Shown here piece by piece: positions 34,575-44,500 of a stretch of DNA of 64,000 bases; within the stretch, counting starts at the first letter, position 1, and the number at the start of each line of letters is the position of its first letter. The position numbers and the translations under genes are program-made. The stretch is from Streptomyces sp. SAI-135. Lineage in GTDB: Bacteria > Actinomycetota > Actinomycetes > Streptomycetales > Streptomycetaceae. The notes beneath the pieces are model-generated. The model saw only the letters and a program-made list of their open reading frames with translations, searched no databases and was not told the DNA's origin. The DNA lies in NCBI RefSeq assembly GCF_029893805.1, contig NZ_JARXYP010000002.1:7254001-7318000 (forward strand), read 5' to 3'.

Positions 34575-36371
34575 ATGCGTCGCCCTGTCGTACGGAAACT
34601 GTCGGTCCTGGCGGTCTCGGCCGCCGTGGTGTCGGTGGGAGCGGCAGCACCGCCGCAGACCGCCTCGGCACCCGGGAAATCACCCGTGGCCGTCGGCTAC
34701 GGCGGCGCCGTAGCCAGCGTCGACGCGGACGCCTCCGCCGCCGGCATCGAGGTGCTGAGGAAGGGCGGCAACGCCGTCGACGCGGCCGTCGCCACCGCCG
34801 CCGCGCTCGGCGTCACCGAGCCGTACTCCTCCGGCATCGGCGGGGGCGGCTACTTCGTCTACTACGACGCCAAGTCCCGTACGGTCCACACGATCGACGG
34901 CCGCGAGACGGCACCGCTGAGCGCCGGCTCCGACCTGTTCCTGGAGAACGGCAAGCCGCTCGCCTTCGCCGACGCCGTCAGCAGCGGGCTGAGCGTCGGC
35001 ACCCCGGGCACACCGGCCACCTGGGCCACGGCACTGGACCAGTGGGGCAGCAGATCGCTCGGCAGCGTCCTGAAGCCGGCCGAGAGGATCGCCCGCGACG
35101 GGTTCACCGTCGACGACACCTTCCGCTCGCAGACCGCGTCCAACGAGACGCGGTTCCGCTACTTCCCCGACACCGCGAAGCTGTTCCTGCCCGGCGGGCA
35201 GCTCCCGGTCGTCGGTTCCACCTTCAAGAACCCCGATCTCGCCCGCACCTACCGGGAGTTGGGCCGCAAGGGCGTCGGCGCGATCTACCACGGCGACCTC
35301 GGCGACGACATCGTCGACACCGTGAACCACCCACCGGTGGACCCGGCCTCGGGCTGGAACGCGCGGCCGGGCGAGCTGTCCGAGAAGGACCTCGCCGCCT
35401 ACCGCGCCAAGCTCCAGAAGCCCACGAAGACCTCCTACCGCGGCCTCGGTGTCTACTCCATCGCGCCTTCCTCCTCCGGCGGCACGACGGTCGGTGAGGC
35501 CCTCAACATCCTTGAGCACACCGACCTTTCCAAGGCCAGTGAGGTCCAGTACCTGCACCACTTCATCGAGGCGAGCCGGATCGCGTTCGCGGACCGAGGG
35601 CGCTGGGTCGGCGACCCCGCCTTCGAGGACGTACCGACGAAGGGCCTGCTGTCGCAGAGGTTCGCCGACTCGCGGGCCTGCCTGATCAAGGACGACTCGG
35701 TGCTCACGAGCCCGGTGGCGCCGGGAGACCCGCGTCACCCCGGGGCCTGTGTGGACCGGGGCACCGCGGCTCCGACGACGTACGAGGGCGAGAACACCAC
35801 GCATCTGACGGCGGCCGACAAGTGGGGCAACGTCGTCGCCTACACCCTGACCATCGAGCAGACCGGTGGCAGTGGGATCACCGTTCCCGGGCGCGGGTTC
35901 ATCCTCAACAACGAGCTGACGGACTTCTCCTTCGCGCCGGCGAACCCGGCCGTGCACGACCCGAACCTGCCGGGGCCCGGCAAGCGGCCGCGGTCCTCCA
36001 TCTCGCCCACGATCGTGCTCGACCAGCACAACAAGCCGGTGGTGGCGCTGGGTTCCCCCGGCGGAGCGACCATCATCACGACCGTGCTCCAGGTGCTGAC
36101 CGAGTTCGTCGACCGGGGGCTGCCGCTGGTGGACGCGATCGCCGCGCCACGGGCCAGTCAGCGCAACGCCGCCCAGACCGAGCTGGAACCGGCGTTGTAC
36201 AGCAGCGGGGAGCGGTCTCAGCTGGAGGCCATCGGGCACTCGTTCAAGCTCAATCCCGAGATCGGTGCGGCTACTGGCGTGCAGCGGTTGCCGGGCGGGA
36301 AGTGGCTTGCGGCTGCCGAGACCGTTCGGCGGGGTGGGGGGTCTGCGCAAGTGGTCCACCCCGCGCCGTAG
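34575..36371 (+). CDS. ggt: gamma-glutamyltransferase
   Basis: 598 aa from the ATG at 34575 with GGAGG five bases upstream. Signal peptide 1-32 (AAVVSVGAAAPPQTASA). An Ntn-hydrolase precursor: DADASAAGIEVLRKGGNAVDAAVATAAALGV and GIGGGGYFVYYD begin the large subunit; self-cleavage is expected before Thr408 in NTTHLTAADKWGNVVAYT; the small subunit carries GSGITVPGRGFILNNELTDFS and the glycine loop GSPGGATIITTVLQV. It cleaves gamma-glutamyl bonds such as in glutathione outside the membrane. The divergent neighbour is unrelated. Confidence 0.93.
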   Translation: MRRPVVRKLSVLAVSAAVVSVGAAAPPQTASAPGKSPVAVGYGGAVASVDADASAAGIEVLRKGGNAVDAAVATAAALGVTEPYSSGIGGGGYFVYYDAKSRTVHTIDGRETAPLSAGSDLFLENGKPLAFADAVSSGLSVGTPGTPATWATALDQWGSRSLGSVLKPAERIARDGFTVDDTFRSQTASNETRFRYFPDTAKLFLPGGQLPVVGSTFKNPDLARTYRELGRKGVGAIYHGDLGDDIVDTVNHPPVDPASGWNARPGELSEKDLAAYRAKLQKPTKTSYRGLGVYSIAPSSSGGTTVGEALNILEHTDLSKASEVQYLHHFIEASRIAFADRGRWVGDPAFEDVPTKGLLSQRFADSRACLIKDDSVLTSPVAPGDPRHPGACVDRGTAAPTTYEGENTTHLTAADKWGNVVAYTLTIEQTGGSGITVPGRGFILNNELTDFSFAPANPAVHDPNLPGPGKRPRSSISPTIVLDQHNKPVVALGSPGGATIITTVLQVLTEFVDRGLPLVDAIAAPRASQRNAAQTELEPALYSSGERSQLEAIGHSFKLNPEIGAATGVQRLPGGKWLAAAETVRRGGGSAQVVHPAP

Positions 36372-36388
36372 TTGTCTGTGAGTGCGTG

Positions 36389-36440
36389 GGGGCTGGTCGC
36401 GCCCCGCGGCGGAGCCGCAGATCGATACAGCCCCGCGCCC

Positions 36441-36441
<1 letters not shown>
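36389..36441. terminator. two-stem terminator-like element between ggt and the Clp gene
   Basis: Outer arms GGGGCTG (36389-36395) and CAGCCCC (36428-36434) enclose an inner stem GCGGC-GGA-GCCGC (36406-36418). It lies between convergent genes and ends with the CCCCGCGCCCCT core also seen near 20109. I recall this composite element as frequent at Streptomyces gene ends. Confidence 0.7.
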
Positions 36442-38957
<2,516 letters not shown>

Positions 38958-39213
38958 GGCGTTCCCATCCGGCATCCCCACAGGGGTCCCGCCCCCCGGG
39001 GGCTGAGCCCGTTCGAGGTCTGGGGGAGGGCCGGGGACACCCTCGCTGATCGACGTGCCGGGGCCGGGTAACCCGGGTGTCAGCCGGTTACACCTTCGCA
39101 CGGATGGGGGAGCGGGGCACTTTCAGTGGTCGCCGGGCAACGCGGGCTCGCGAGGGCCTTGCGGGCGCGGGGTTGCTCGGTCGCGCCCGTCGGGTGTCGC
39201 GCGCCCGCGATGA

Positions 39214-39999
39214 TCAGGGACGCGCGCTGACTGAGCGCGCCGTGAGCACGCGCGGCCCGGCGTCCGTGATCGCCACGGTGTGCTCGACGTGTGCCGCGCG
39301 CGAGCCGTCGTTCGTCTTCAGCGTCCAGCCGTCCGGTGCCGTGTGGTACTCGTCCGTGCCGCCGGCGATGAGCATCGGCTCGATCGCGAGCACCATGCCG
39401 TGCCGCAGCGCCGGCCCGCGCCCCGGGCGCCCTTCGTTGGGCACCGGCGGGTCCTCGTGCATGCGGCGGCCGATGCCGTGGCCGCCGAAGTCCTCCATGA
39501 TGCCGTAGCCGCCCGCCCGGCAGACCGTGCCGATCGCGTGGGCGATGTCCCCGATGCGGTTGCCCACGACCGCGGCCCCGATCCCGGCCGCCAGCGCCCG
39601 CTCCGCGGTCTCGATCAGCCGTACGTCGGCGGCGTGAGGCGTGCCCACCGTGAAACTGATCGCCGAGTCCCCGGCCCAGCCGCCGAGTTGGGCACCGCAG
39701 TCGATCGAGACGAGGTCGCCGTCACGCAGCCGGTAGCCGGTCGGGATGCCGTGTACGACCGCGTCGTTCACGGAGGCGCAGATGACGGCGGGGAACGGGG
39801 TGGTGGCGAAGGTGGGCCGGTAGCCGAGGAACGGCGAGGACGCCCCCGCCTCCCGCAGCACCCCACGCGCCACCTCGTCCAGCTCCAGCAGGGAAACACC
39901 CACGTCAGCGGCGTCTCGTACGGCGGTCAGGGCGCGCCCGACCACCTGTCCCGCCTCGTACATGGCTTCGATCGACGTGTTCGTCTTCAGCTCCATCAT
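39214..39999 (-). CDS. map: type I methionine aminopeptidase
   Basis: 261 aa. It removes N-terminal Met from new proteins. All five metal ligands are visible: the two Asp in VSIDCGAQLGGWAGDSA, His in GGHGIGRRMHEDP, and the Glu in LAIEPM and AAHVEHTVAI. Streptomyces usually have more than one copy; this one stands away from the ribosomal operon and is divergent from an XRE regulator. TATAGT lies seven bases before the ATG and there is no Shine-Dalgarno sequence, so the mRNA is probably leaderless. ATG 39996 is an alternative start. Confidence 0.93.
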   Translation of the reverse strand: MMELKTNTSIEAMYEAGQVVGRALTAVRDAADVGVSLLELDEVARGVLREAGASSPFLGYRPTFATTPFPAVICASVNDAVVHGIPTGYRLRDGDLVSIDCGAQLGGWAGDSAISFTVGTPHAADVRLIETAERALAAGIGAAVVGNRIGDIAHAIGTVCRAGGYGIMEDFGGHGIGRRMHEDPPVPNEGRPGRGPALRHGMVLAIEPMLIAGGTDEYHTAPDGWTLKTNDGSRAAHVEHTVAITDAGPRVLTARSVSARP

Positions 40000-40006
40000 G
40001 CCAATT

Positions 40007-40025
40007 ACTATACCGGTATTAGAAT
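40007..40025. promoter_or_regulatory. overlapping divergent leaderless promoters with palindrome
   Basis: The palindrome ATACCGGTAT (40010-40019) overlaps the minus-strand -10 TATAGT (40012-40007) for map and abuts the plus-strand -10 TAGAAT (40020-40025) for the XRE gene. Each -10 ends six or seven bases from its start codon. One dimer bound at the palindrome would shut both genes. Confidence 0.6.
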
Positions 40026-40031
40026 GGGGGT

Positions 40032-40283
40032 ATGGTGCGCACCCCTCTCACTCCCGAAGAACGCGAACGCGGCGAGCGGCTCGGCCGGCTGCTGCGCGAG
40101 GCCCGCGGCGGCCGCAGCATGACGGAGGTCGCGGCGAGTGCCGGGATCTCGCCGGAGACCCTCCGCAAGATCGAGACCGGACGGGCCCCGACCCCGGCGT
40201 TCTTCACGGTGGCGGCGCTCGCCCGGGCGCTCGGACTGTCCATGGACGAGTTGGCCGGACTGTGTGAGCTCGCGGGTGTGTGA
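40032..40283 (+). CDS. XRE-family helix-turn-helix regulator
   Basis: 83 aa, almost entirely one HTH domain: RLGRLLREARGGRSMTEVAASAGISPETLRKIETGRAPTP..., with the recognition helix at SPETLRKIETG. No effector domain. It is divergent from map with only 32 bp between start codons and a palindrome inside, so it most likely controls itself and map. TAGAAT six bases before the ATG suggests a leaderless transcript, though GGGGG also lies close by. Confidence 0.85.
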   Translation: MVRTPLTPEERERGERLGRLLREARGGRSMTEVAASAGISPETLRKIETGRAPTPAFFTVAALARALGLSMDELAGLCELAGV

Positions 40284-40382
40284 CGGGAGTTCGCCCGACG
40301 GTGGAGGTGCGCCGGGAGGCTCCTGCTGCGCTCTTGAAAACTGTCCGTAGCCCGTTCGTAACACTGCTGGTGTTGCCTTACG

Positions 40383-40400
40383 GACCGGAGTGCTCCGGTC
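40383..40400 (+). promoter_or_regulatory. 8-bp dyad before the 583-aa protein
   Basis: GACCGGAG-TG-CTCCGGTC, perfect arms with a two-base centre, ending 16 bases before the ATG at 40417 and just upstream of its ribosome site (GGGAG). The tight centre favours a protein-binding DNA dyad over an RNA hairpin. Confidence 0.45.
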
Positions 40401-40416
40401 TAGCGGGAGTTGAGCG

Positions 40417-42168
40417 ATGGCAGTGGATCAACTCCCGGGTCGGATGCGGGAGTTCGTGGCCTACCTGAGCGGTGTGCTGGCGCGTCTGGACCAGGGTGCG
40501 GGTTGGTGCGCGGTGTTCTGGCAGCGCGACCCGGACGGTATGCAGGCCTGCCTCGACGGCCGCGAGGTGCCGCCCTGGGACGTGGTCGAGGCGCTCCTCC
40601 AGGACTACGCCACGGTGTACGGCCCCGCGGCGGCCCACGCCGAGGCGGAACGGGCCCGCCCCCTGCACGCCGCCGCCCAGACCGCCCACGACGCCCGACC
40701 CGGCGGCCGGGACGCCCTCGGTGACCGCTTCGACGTCATGCTCCGCGAACAGCGCTACGCGGCGGAGCGCCAGGCCGAACTGGGCCGCCGCCTCGCCGCC
40801 GCCACCACCCAGGAGGAGGCCGACGCCATCCGCCTGGACCTCGCCTGGGCCCGCGACGACCACGAACGCGCCGTGCGACGCTGTGCCGAACTCCGGTCCC
40901 GTATGGCCGAGTTGGACCGGCTCACGAGGAACGGCCAGGCATGGGCGGTCCGACGGGGGCGGGACGCGGACGGAGCCGGTTTCGGGGTCACCGGGGCGCA
41001 CGGGGAGGGGGGTGTTGGCCGCCACGAGGAGGGCGCGCGGGGGGCGGGCGCTCATGAGGCCGGCGCCCACGAGGCCGGAGTCCGCGAGGCCGACGGCCGA
41101 CACGCCCCGGTCCCGGAGATGCCGCGACAGCGCGACGCCAGGTCGGCCACGCACTCCGAAGCGCCGGCCACCGGTCCGGCACCGCAGTGGCGGTCTCCCG
41201 CCGCGCACCCCGCATCCCAGGTCCCGTATCCGCAGGACCAGGACCTGGCCTCGGAGCAGTGGCCCTCTCCCGCCCCGCACCCCGCAGCCCCGGGCCCGCA
41301 CCCCGTAGCCCCGGCCCCGTACCCGCAGGACCGGAACCAGGCCCCGGAGCAGCGGACCGCTCCCGCCCCGGACACACACCCCGATCGCACGCCCCCGCAG
41401 CAGCCCGCCCCCACCGCCCCGCCTCCGCCGGAGGCCAAGCGGAAGCGTCGGCGAGGCGGTGCCCGGTTCGCCGGTATGGCCGAGGAGGACGGCGCCCCCG
41501 TCGTCGTACCCCCCTCTGCCGTGCCCGATCTGCCGAGCGCGCCCGTGGCCAAGGGGCGCGCGCCGCGCGGGGCCCGTTTCGCCGGGGCCGCGGAAGTACC
41601 GGAGGCGGCCCCGCGGGAGCGGGCGGAGCCGCTGGACGCGGCGGCGCGGCGGGAGACCGCCGAGACGGTCGCGACGCTGGTGCGGCTGCGCTCGGAGGGG
41701 CGTACCGGCGAGGCGCACGCCCTGCTCGTCGAGGTCGCCCACTGGCCCGCCGACCGTTTCCCGCTGCTCGCGGCGGAGCTCCAGCACGCCGGGCTCGGCG
41801 CCGACTGGGCGACCCTGCTCTGGGAGGCCGCATCGCTGCCCGCCGACCGGCTGGTGGCCGCGGCCGACGCGCTGGTCGCGGCCGGGCGGAGCGCGGACGG
41901 GGAGCAGGTGCTCCGGCAGGGGGTCGCGCGCCCCGCCGGTGAGATCGGCGCGGCCGTGCTCGGACTGGTCGCCGAGGGCCGCCGGCGTGAGGTCACCGCG
42001 CTCCTCGACGCCTACGTCCGCGTCCGCACCCCCGAGGAGGCCGCCCGCAGCGCCGCGCCCGGCCCGGCAACCCTCGTGCCCCTGCTCCTTGCCGCGGCGC
42101 GAGGTGTCTCGGACGAGCGGCACTGGGACCTGGTGCACGCCCTGCGGGTGGCCGGATTCTCCGCCTGA
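40417..42168 (+). CDS. large Streptomyces protein with Pro-rich centre, function unknown
   Basis: 583 aa. The N-terminal domain (about 1-185; REFVAYLSGVLARLDQGAGWCAVFWQRDPDGMQACLDGREVPPW) ends in a coiled coil (AERQAELGRRLAAATTQEEADAI...RSRMAELDRL). The centre (about 190-340) is disordered, rich in Pro, Ala, Gly, His and Gln with repeated PxPQDxN/D-type segments. Two RFAG motifs (GGARFAGMAEED, RGARFAGAAEVP) precede a C-terminal helical-repeat region (about 400-583; ADRFPLLAAELQHAGLGADWATLLWEAA, LVAAADALVAAGRSADGEQVLRQG). Some annotations call this family UL36-like because of the Pro-rich part, which is not meaningful. Possibly a scaffold or regulator. Confidence 0.8.
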   Translation: MAVDQLPGRMREFVAYLSGVLARLDQGAGWCAVFWQRDPDGMQACLDGREVPPWDVVEALLQDYATVYGPAAAHAEAERARPLHAAAQTAHDARPGGRDALGDRFDVMLREQRYAAERQAELGRRLAAATTQEEADAIRLDLAWARDDHERAVRRCAELRSRMAELDRLTRNGQAWAVRRGRDADGAGFGVTGAHGEGGVGRHEEGARGAGAHEAGAHEAGVREADGRHAPVPEMPRQRDARSATHSEAPATGPAPQWRSPAAHPASQVPYPQDQDLASEQWPSPAPHPAAPGPHPVAPAPYPQDRNQAPEQRTAPAPDTHPDRTPPQQPAPTAPPPPEAKRKRRRGGARFAGMAEEDGAPVVVPPSAVPDLPSAPVAKGRAPRGARFAGAAEVPEAAPRERAEPLDAAARRETAETVATLVRLRSEGRTGEAHALLVEVAHWPADRFPLLAAELQHAGLGADWATLLWEAASLPADRLVAAADALVAAGRSADGEQVLRQGVARPAGEIGAAVLGLVAEGRRREVTALLDAYVRVRTPEEAARSAAPGPATLVPLLLAAARGVSDERHWDLVHALRVAGFSA

Positions 42169-42200
42169 CAGGTCCTCCACAAGCCGTTGACCGGGCACGT

Positions 42201-42218
42201 CACTCCTCCACTGGAGTG
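42201..42218 (+). promoter_or_regulatory. dyad upstream of the pyrimidine cluster (1)
   Basis: CACTCC-N6-GGAGTG, with an overlapping inner dyad CTCCA-C-TGGAG, about ten bases downstream of TTGACC (42187-42192). Candidate operator or promoter region of the first amidohydrolase gene. Confidence 0.4.
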
Positions 42219-42261
42219 TGAAACGTGATCGACTTCGCGGGTTAACGACGATGGTCTTGGC

Positions 42262-42280
42262 AAGCCTTCCCGGGAGGCTT
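42262..42280 (+). promoter_or_regulatory. dyad upstream of the pyrimidine cluster (2)
   Basis: AAGCCT-TCCCGGG-AGGCTT, perfect 6-bp arms with a largely self-complementary centre, about 70 bp before the first amidohydrolase ATG. No T-tract follows, and the cluster encodes its own PucR regulator, so an operator is more likely than a terminator. Confidence 0.45.
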
Positions 42281-42348
42281 ACGTTCGTCCCTCTACGGCT
42301 GTGTCTACGGGCGTAGAGGCTCTGACGTCCCCGCCGAAGGAGCAGCTC

Positions 42349-43191
42349 ATGGCCAACGTCGTTCGTGCCGCTCTGGTCCAGGCCACCTGGACCGGCGACA
42401 CCGAGTCCATGGTGGCGAAACACGAGGAGCACGCCCGCGAGGCGGCCCGACAGGGCGCGAAGATCATCGGGTTCCAGGAAGTGTTCAACGCCCCCTACTT
42501 CTGCCAGGTCCAGGAACCGGAGCACTACCGCTGGGCCGAGCCGGTGCCCGACGGACCCACCACCACCCGTATGCAGCAGCTCGCCCGGGAGACCGGCATG
42601 GTGGTCGTCGTGCCGGTGTTCGAGGTCGAGCAGTCCGGCTTCTACTACAACACCGCGGTCGTGATCGACGCCGACGGCAGCGTCCTCGGCAAGTACCGCA
42701 AACACCACATCCCGCAGGTCAAGGGCTTCTGGGAGAAGTACTACTTCAAGCCCGGCAACCTCGGCTGGCCCGTCTTCGACACGGCCGTCGGCAAGGTCGG
42801 CGTCTACATCTGCTACGACCGCCACTTCCCCGAGGGCTGGCGGCAGTTGGGACTCAACGGCGCCCAGCTCGTCTACAACCCGTCGGCCACCCACCGGGGC
42901 CTGTCCTCCTACCTGTGGCGCCTGGAGCAGCCCGCCGCCGCCGTCGCCAACGAGTACTTCGTCGCGGCCATCAACCGGGTCGGTGTCGAGGAGTACGGCG
43001 ACAACGACTTCTACGGCACGTCGTACTTCGTCGACCCGCGCGGCCAGTTCGTGGGGGACACGGCGAGCGACAAGGAGGAGGAACTGGTCGTCCGCGACCT
43101 GGACTTCGACCTCATCGAGGAAGTGCGGCAGCAGTGGGCCTTCTACCGCGACCGCCGCCCCGACGCCTACGAAGGGCTGGTGCAGCCGTGA
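42349..43191 (+). CDS. beta-ureidopropionase-like carbon-nitrogen hydrolase (copy 1)
   Basis: 280 aa from the ATG at 42349 (AAGGAG six bases upstream; an earlier frame opening at 42301 lacks a site). Nitrilase fold with the Glu-Lys-Cys triad: FQEVFNAPYF (Glu), KYRKHHIPQVKGFWEKYYFKPGN (Lys) and VYICYDRHFPEGWR (Cys). The HHIPQ and PGNLGWPVFDT features match N-carbamoyl-beta-alanine/N-carbamoyl amino acid amidohydrolases, which release ammonia and CO2 from ring-opened dihydropyrimidines or hydantoins. The stop overlaps the aminotransferase start (GTGA). A close paralogue lies at 46240. Confidence 0.88.
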   Translation: MANVVRAALVQATWTGDTESMVAKHEEHAREAARQGAKIIGFQEVFNAPYFCQVQEPEHYRWAEPVPDGPTTTRMQQLARETGMVVVVPVFEVEQSGFYYNTAVVIDADGSVLGKYRKHHIPQVKGFWEKYYFKPGNLGWPVFDTAVGKVGVYICYDRHFPEGWRQLGLNGAQLVYNPSATHRGLSSYLWRLEQPAAAVANEYFVAAINRVGVEEYGDNDFYGTSYFVDPRGQFVGDTASDKEEELVVRDLDFDLIEEVRQQWAFYRDRRPDAYEGLVQP

Positions 43192-44477
43192 CCAAGGACC
43201 TGCTGGGACGTCACCGGGCGGTGCTGCCCGACTGGCTCGCCCTCTACTACGAGGAGCCGCTGGAGATCACGCACGGCGAGGGCCGGCACGTGTGGGACTC
43301 CGAGGGCAACAAATACCTCGACTTCTTCGGCGGCATCCTCACCACGATGACCGCGCACGCCCTGCCCGAGATCACCAAGGCGGTCAGCGAACAGGCCGGG
43401 CGGATCATTCACTCCTCGACCCTGTACCTGAACCGGCCGATGGTCGAACTCGCCGAGCGCATCGCCCAGTTGTCCGGCATCCCGGACGCCCGGGTCTTCT
43501 TCACCACCTCCGGCACCGAGGCCAACGACACCGCCCTGCTGCTCGCCACGGCCTACCGCCGCAGCAACACGATCCTGGCGATGCGCAACAGCTACCACGG
43601 CCGCTCCTTCAGCGCGGTCGGCATCACCGGCAACCGCGGCTGGTCGCCCACCTCGCTGTCCCCCCTCCAGACGCTGTACGTCCACGGAGGCGTCCGGACC
43701 CGGGGCCCGTACGCCTCGCTCGGCGACGACGACTTCATCGCGGCCTGCGTCGACGACCTGAAGGACATCCTCGGCCACACCCGCCCGCCCGCCGCCCTGA
43801 TCGCCGAGCCGATCCAGGGCGTCGGCGGCTTCACCTCCCCGCCCGACGGCCTCTACGCGGCCTTCCGCGAGGTGCTCCAGGAGCGGGGCATCCTCTGGAT
43901 CGCGGACGAGGTGCAGACCGGCTGGGGCCGCACCGGCGACCACTTCTGGGGCTGGCAGGCGCACGGGCAGTCGGGGCCGCCGGACATCCTCACCTTCGCC
44001 AAGGGCATCGGCAACGGCATGTCCATCGGCGGGGTCGTGGCCCGCGCCGAGATCATGAACTGCCTGGACTCCAACAGCATTTCGACCTTCGGCGGCACCC
44101 AGATCACCATGGCGGCCGGCCTCGCGAACCTGTCGTACCTCCTGGAGCACGACCTCCAGGGCAACGCCCGGCGCGTCGGCGGACTGCTGATCGAGCGGCT
44201 GCGGACCGTCGCCGCGCAGGTCCCGGGCGTACGGGAGGTGCGCGGGCGCGGGCTGATGCTCGGCGTCGAGCTGGTGAAGCCCGGCACCGACGAGGCCGAC
44301 CCGCAGGCCGCGTCCGCCGTGCTGGAAGCCGCCCGCGCCGAGGGGCTGCTGCTCGGCAAGGGCGGCGGGCACAACACCAGCGCCCTCAGGATCGCCCCAC
44401 CCCTGTCCCTGACCGTCGCGGAGGCCGAAGAGGGCGCCGCGATCCTCGAACACGCTCTGAGGAGCACCAACCAGTAG
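43188..44477 (+). CDS. class III (omega) aminotransferase
   Basis: 429 aa, GTG start overlapping the previous stop. PLP fold type I, class III: TSGTEANDTALLLATAYRRSN (cofactor phosphate), NSYHGRS, AEPIQGVGGF, IADEVQTGWGRTGDHFWGWQ and the Schiff-base lysine in LTFAKGIGNGMS. Related to AGXT2/beta-alanine-pyruvate transaminases. In this cluster it would convert beta-alanine (or 3-aminoisobutyrate from thymine) to the semialdehyde (pathway inference). A semialdehyde dehydrogenase is not visible in the window. Confidence 0.9.
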   Translation: MTKDLLGRHRAVLPDWLALYYEEPLEITHGEGRHVWDSEGNKYLDFFGGILTTMTAHALPEITKAVSEQAGRIIHSSTLYLNRPMVELAERIAQLSGIPDARVFFTTSGTEANDTALLLATAYRRSNTILAMRNSYHGRSFSAVGITGNRGWSPTSLSPLQTLYVHGGVRTRGPYASLGDDDFIAACVDDLKDILGHTRPPAALIAEPIQGVGGFTSPPDGLYAAFREVLQERGILWIADEVQTGWGRTGDHFWGWQAHGQSGPPDILTFAKGIGNGMSIGGVVARAEIMNCLDSNSISTFGGTQITMAAGLANLSYLLEHDLQGNARRVGGLLIERLRTVAAQVPGVREVRGRGLMLGVELVKPGTDEADPQAASAVLEAARAEGLLLGKGGGHNTSALRIAPPLSLTVAEAEEGAAILEHALRSTNQ

Positions 44478-44500
44478 GCCCACAGCGAGGGAACACCGTC

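Noticed and set aside
38958..39213. HspR (HAIR) or similar heat-shock operator before the Clp gene
   Set aside because: No CTTGAGT-N7-ACTCAAG-like sequence; only G/C runs such as GCCCCCCGGGGGC are seen.
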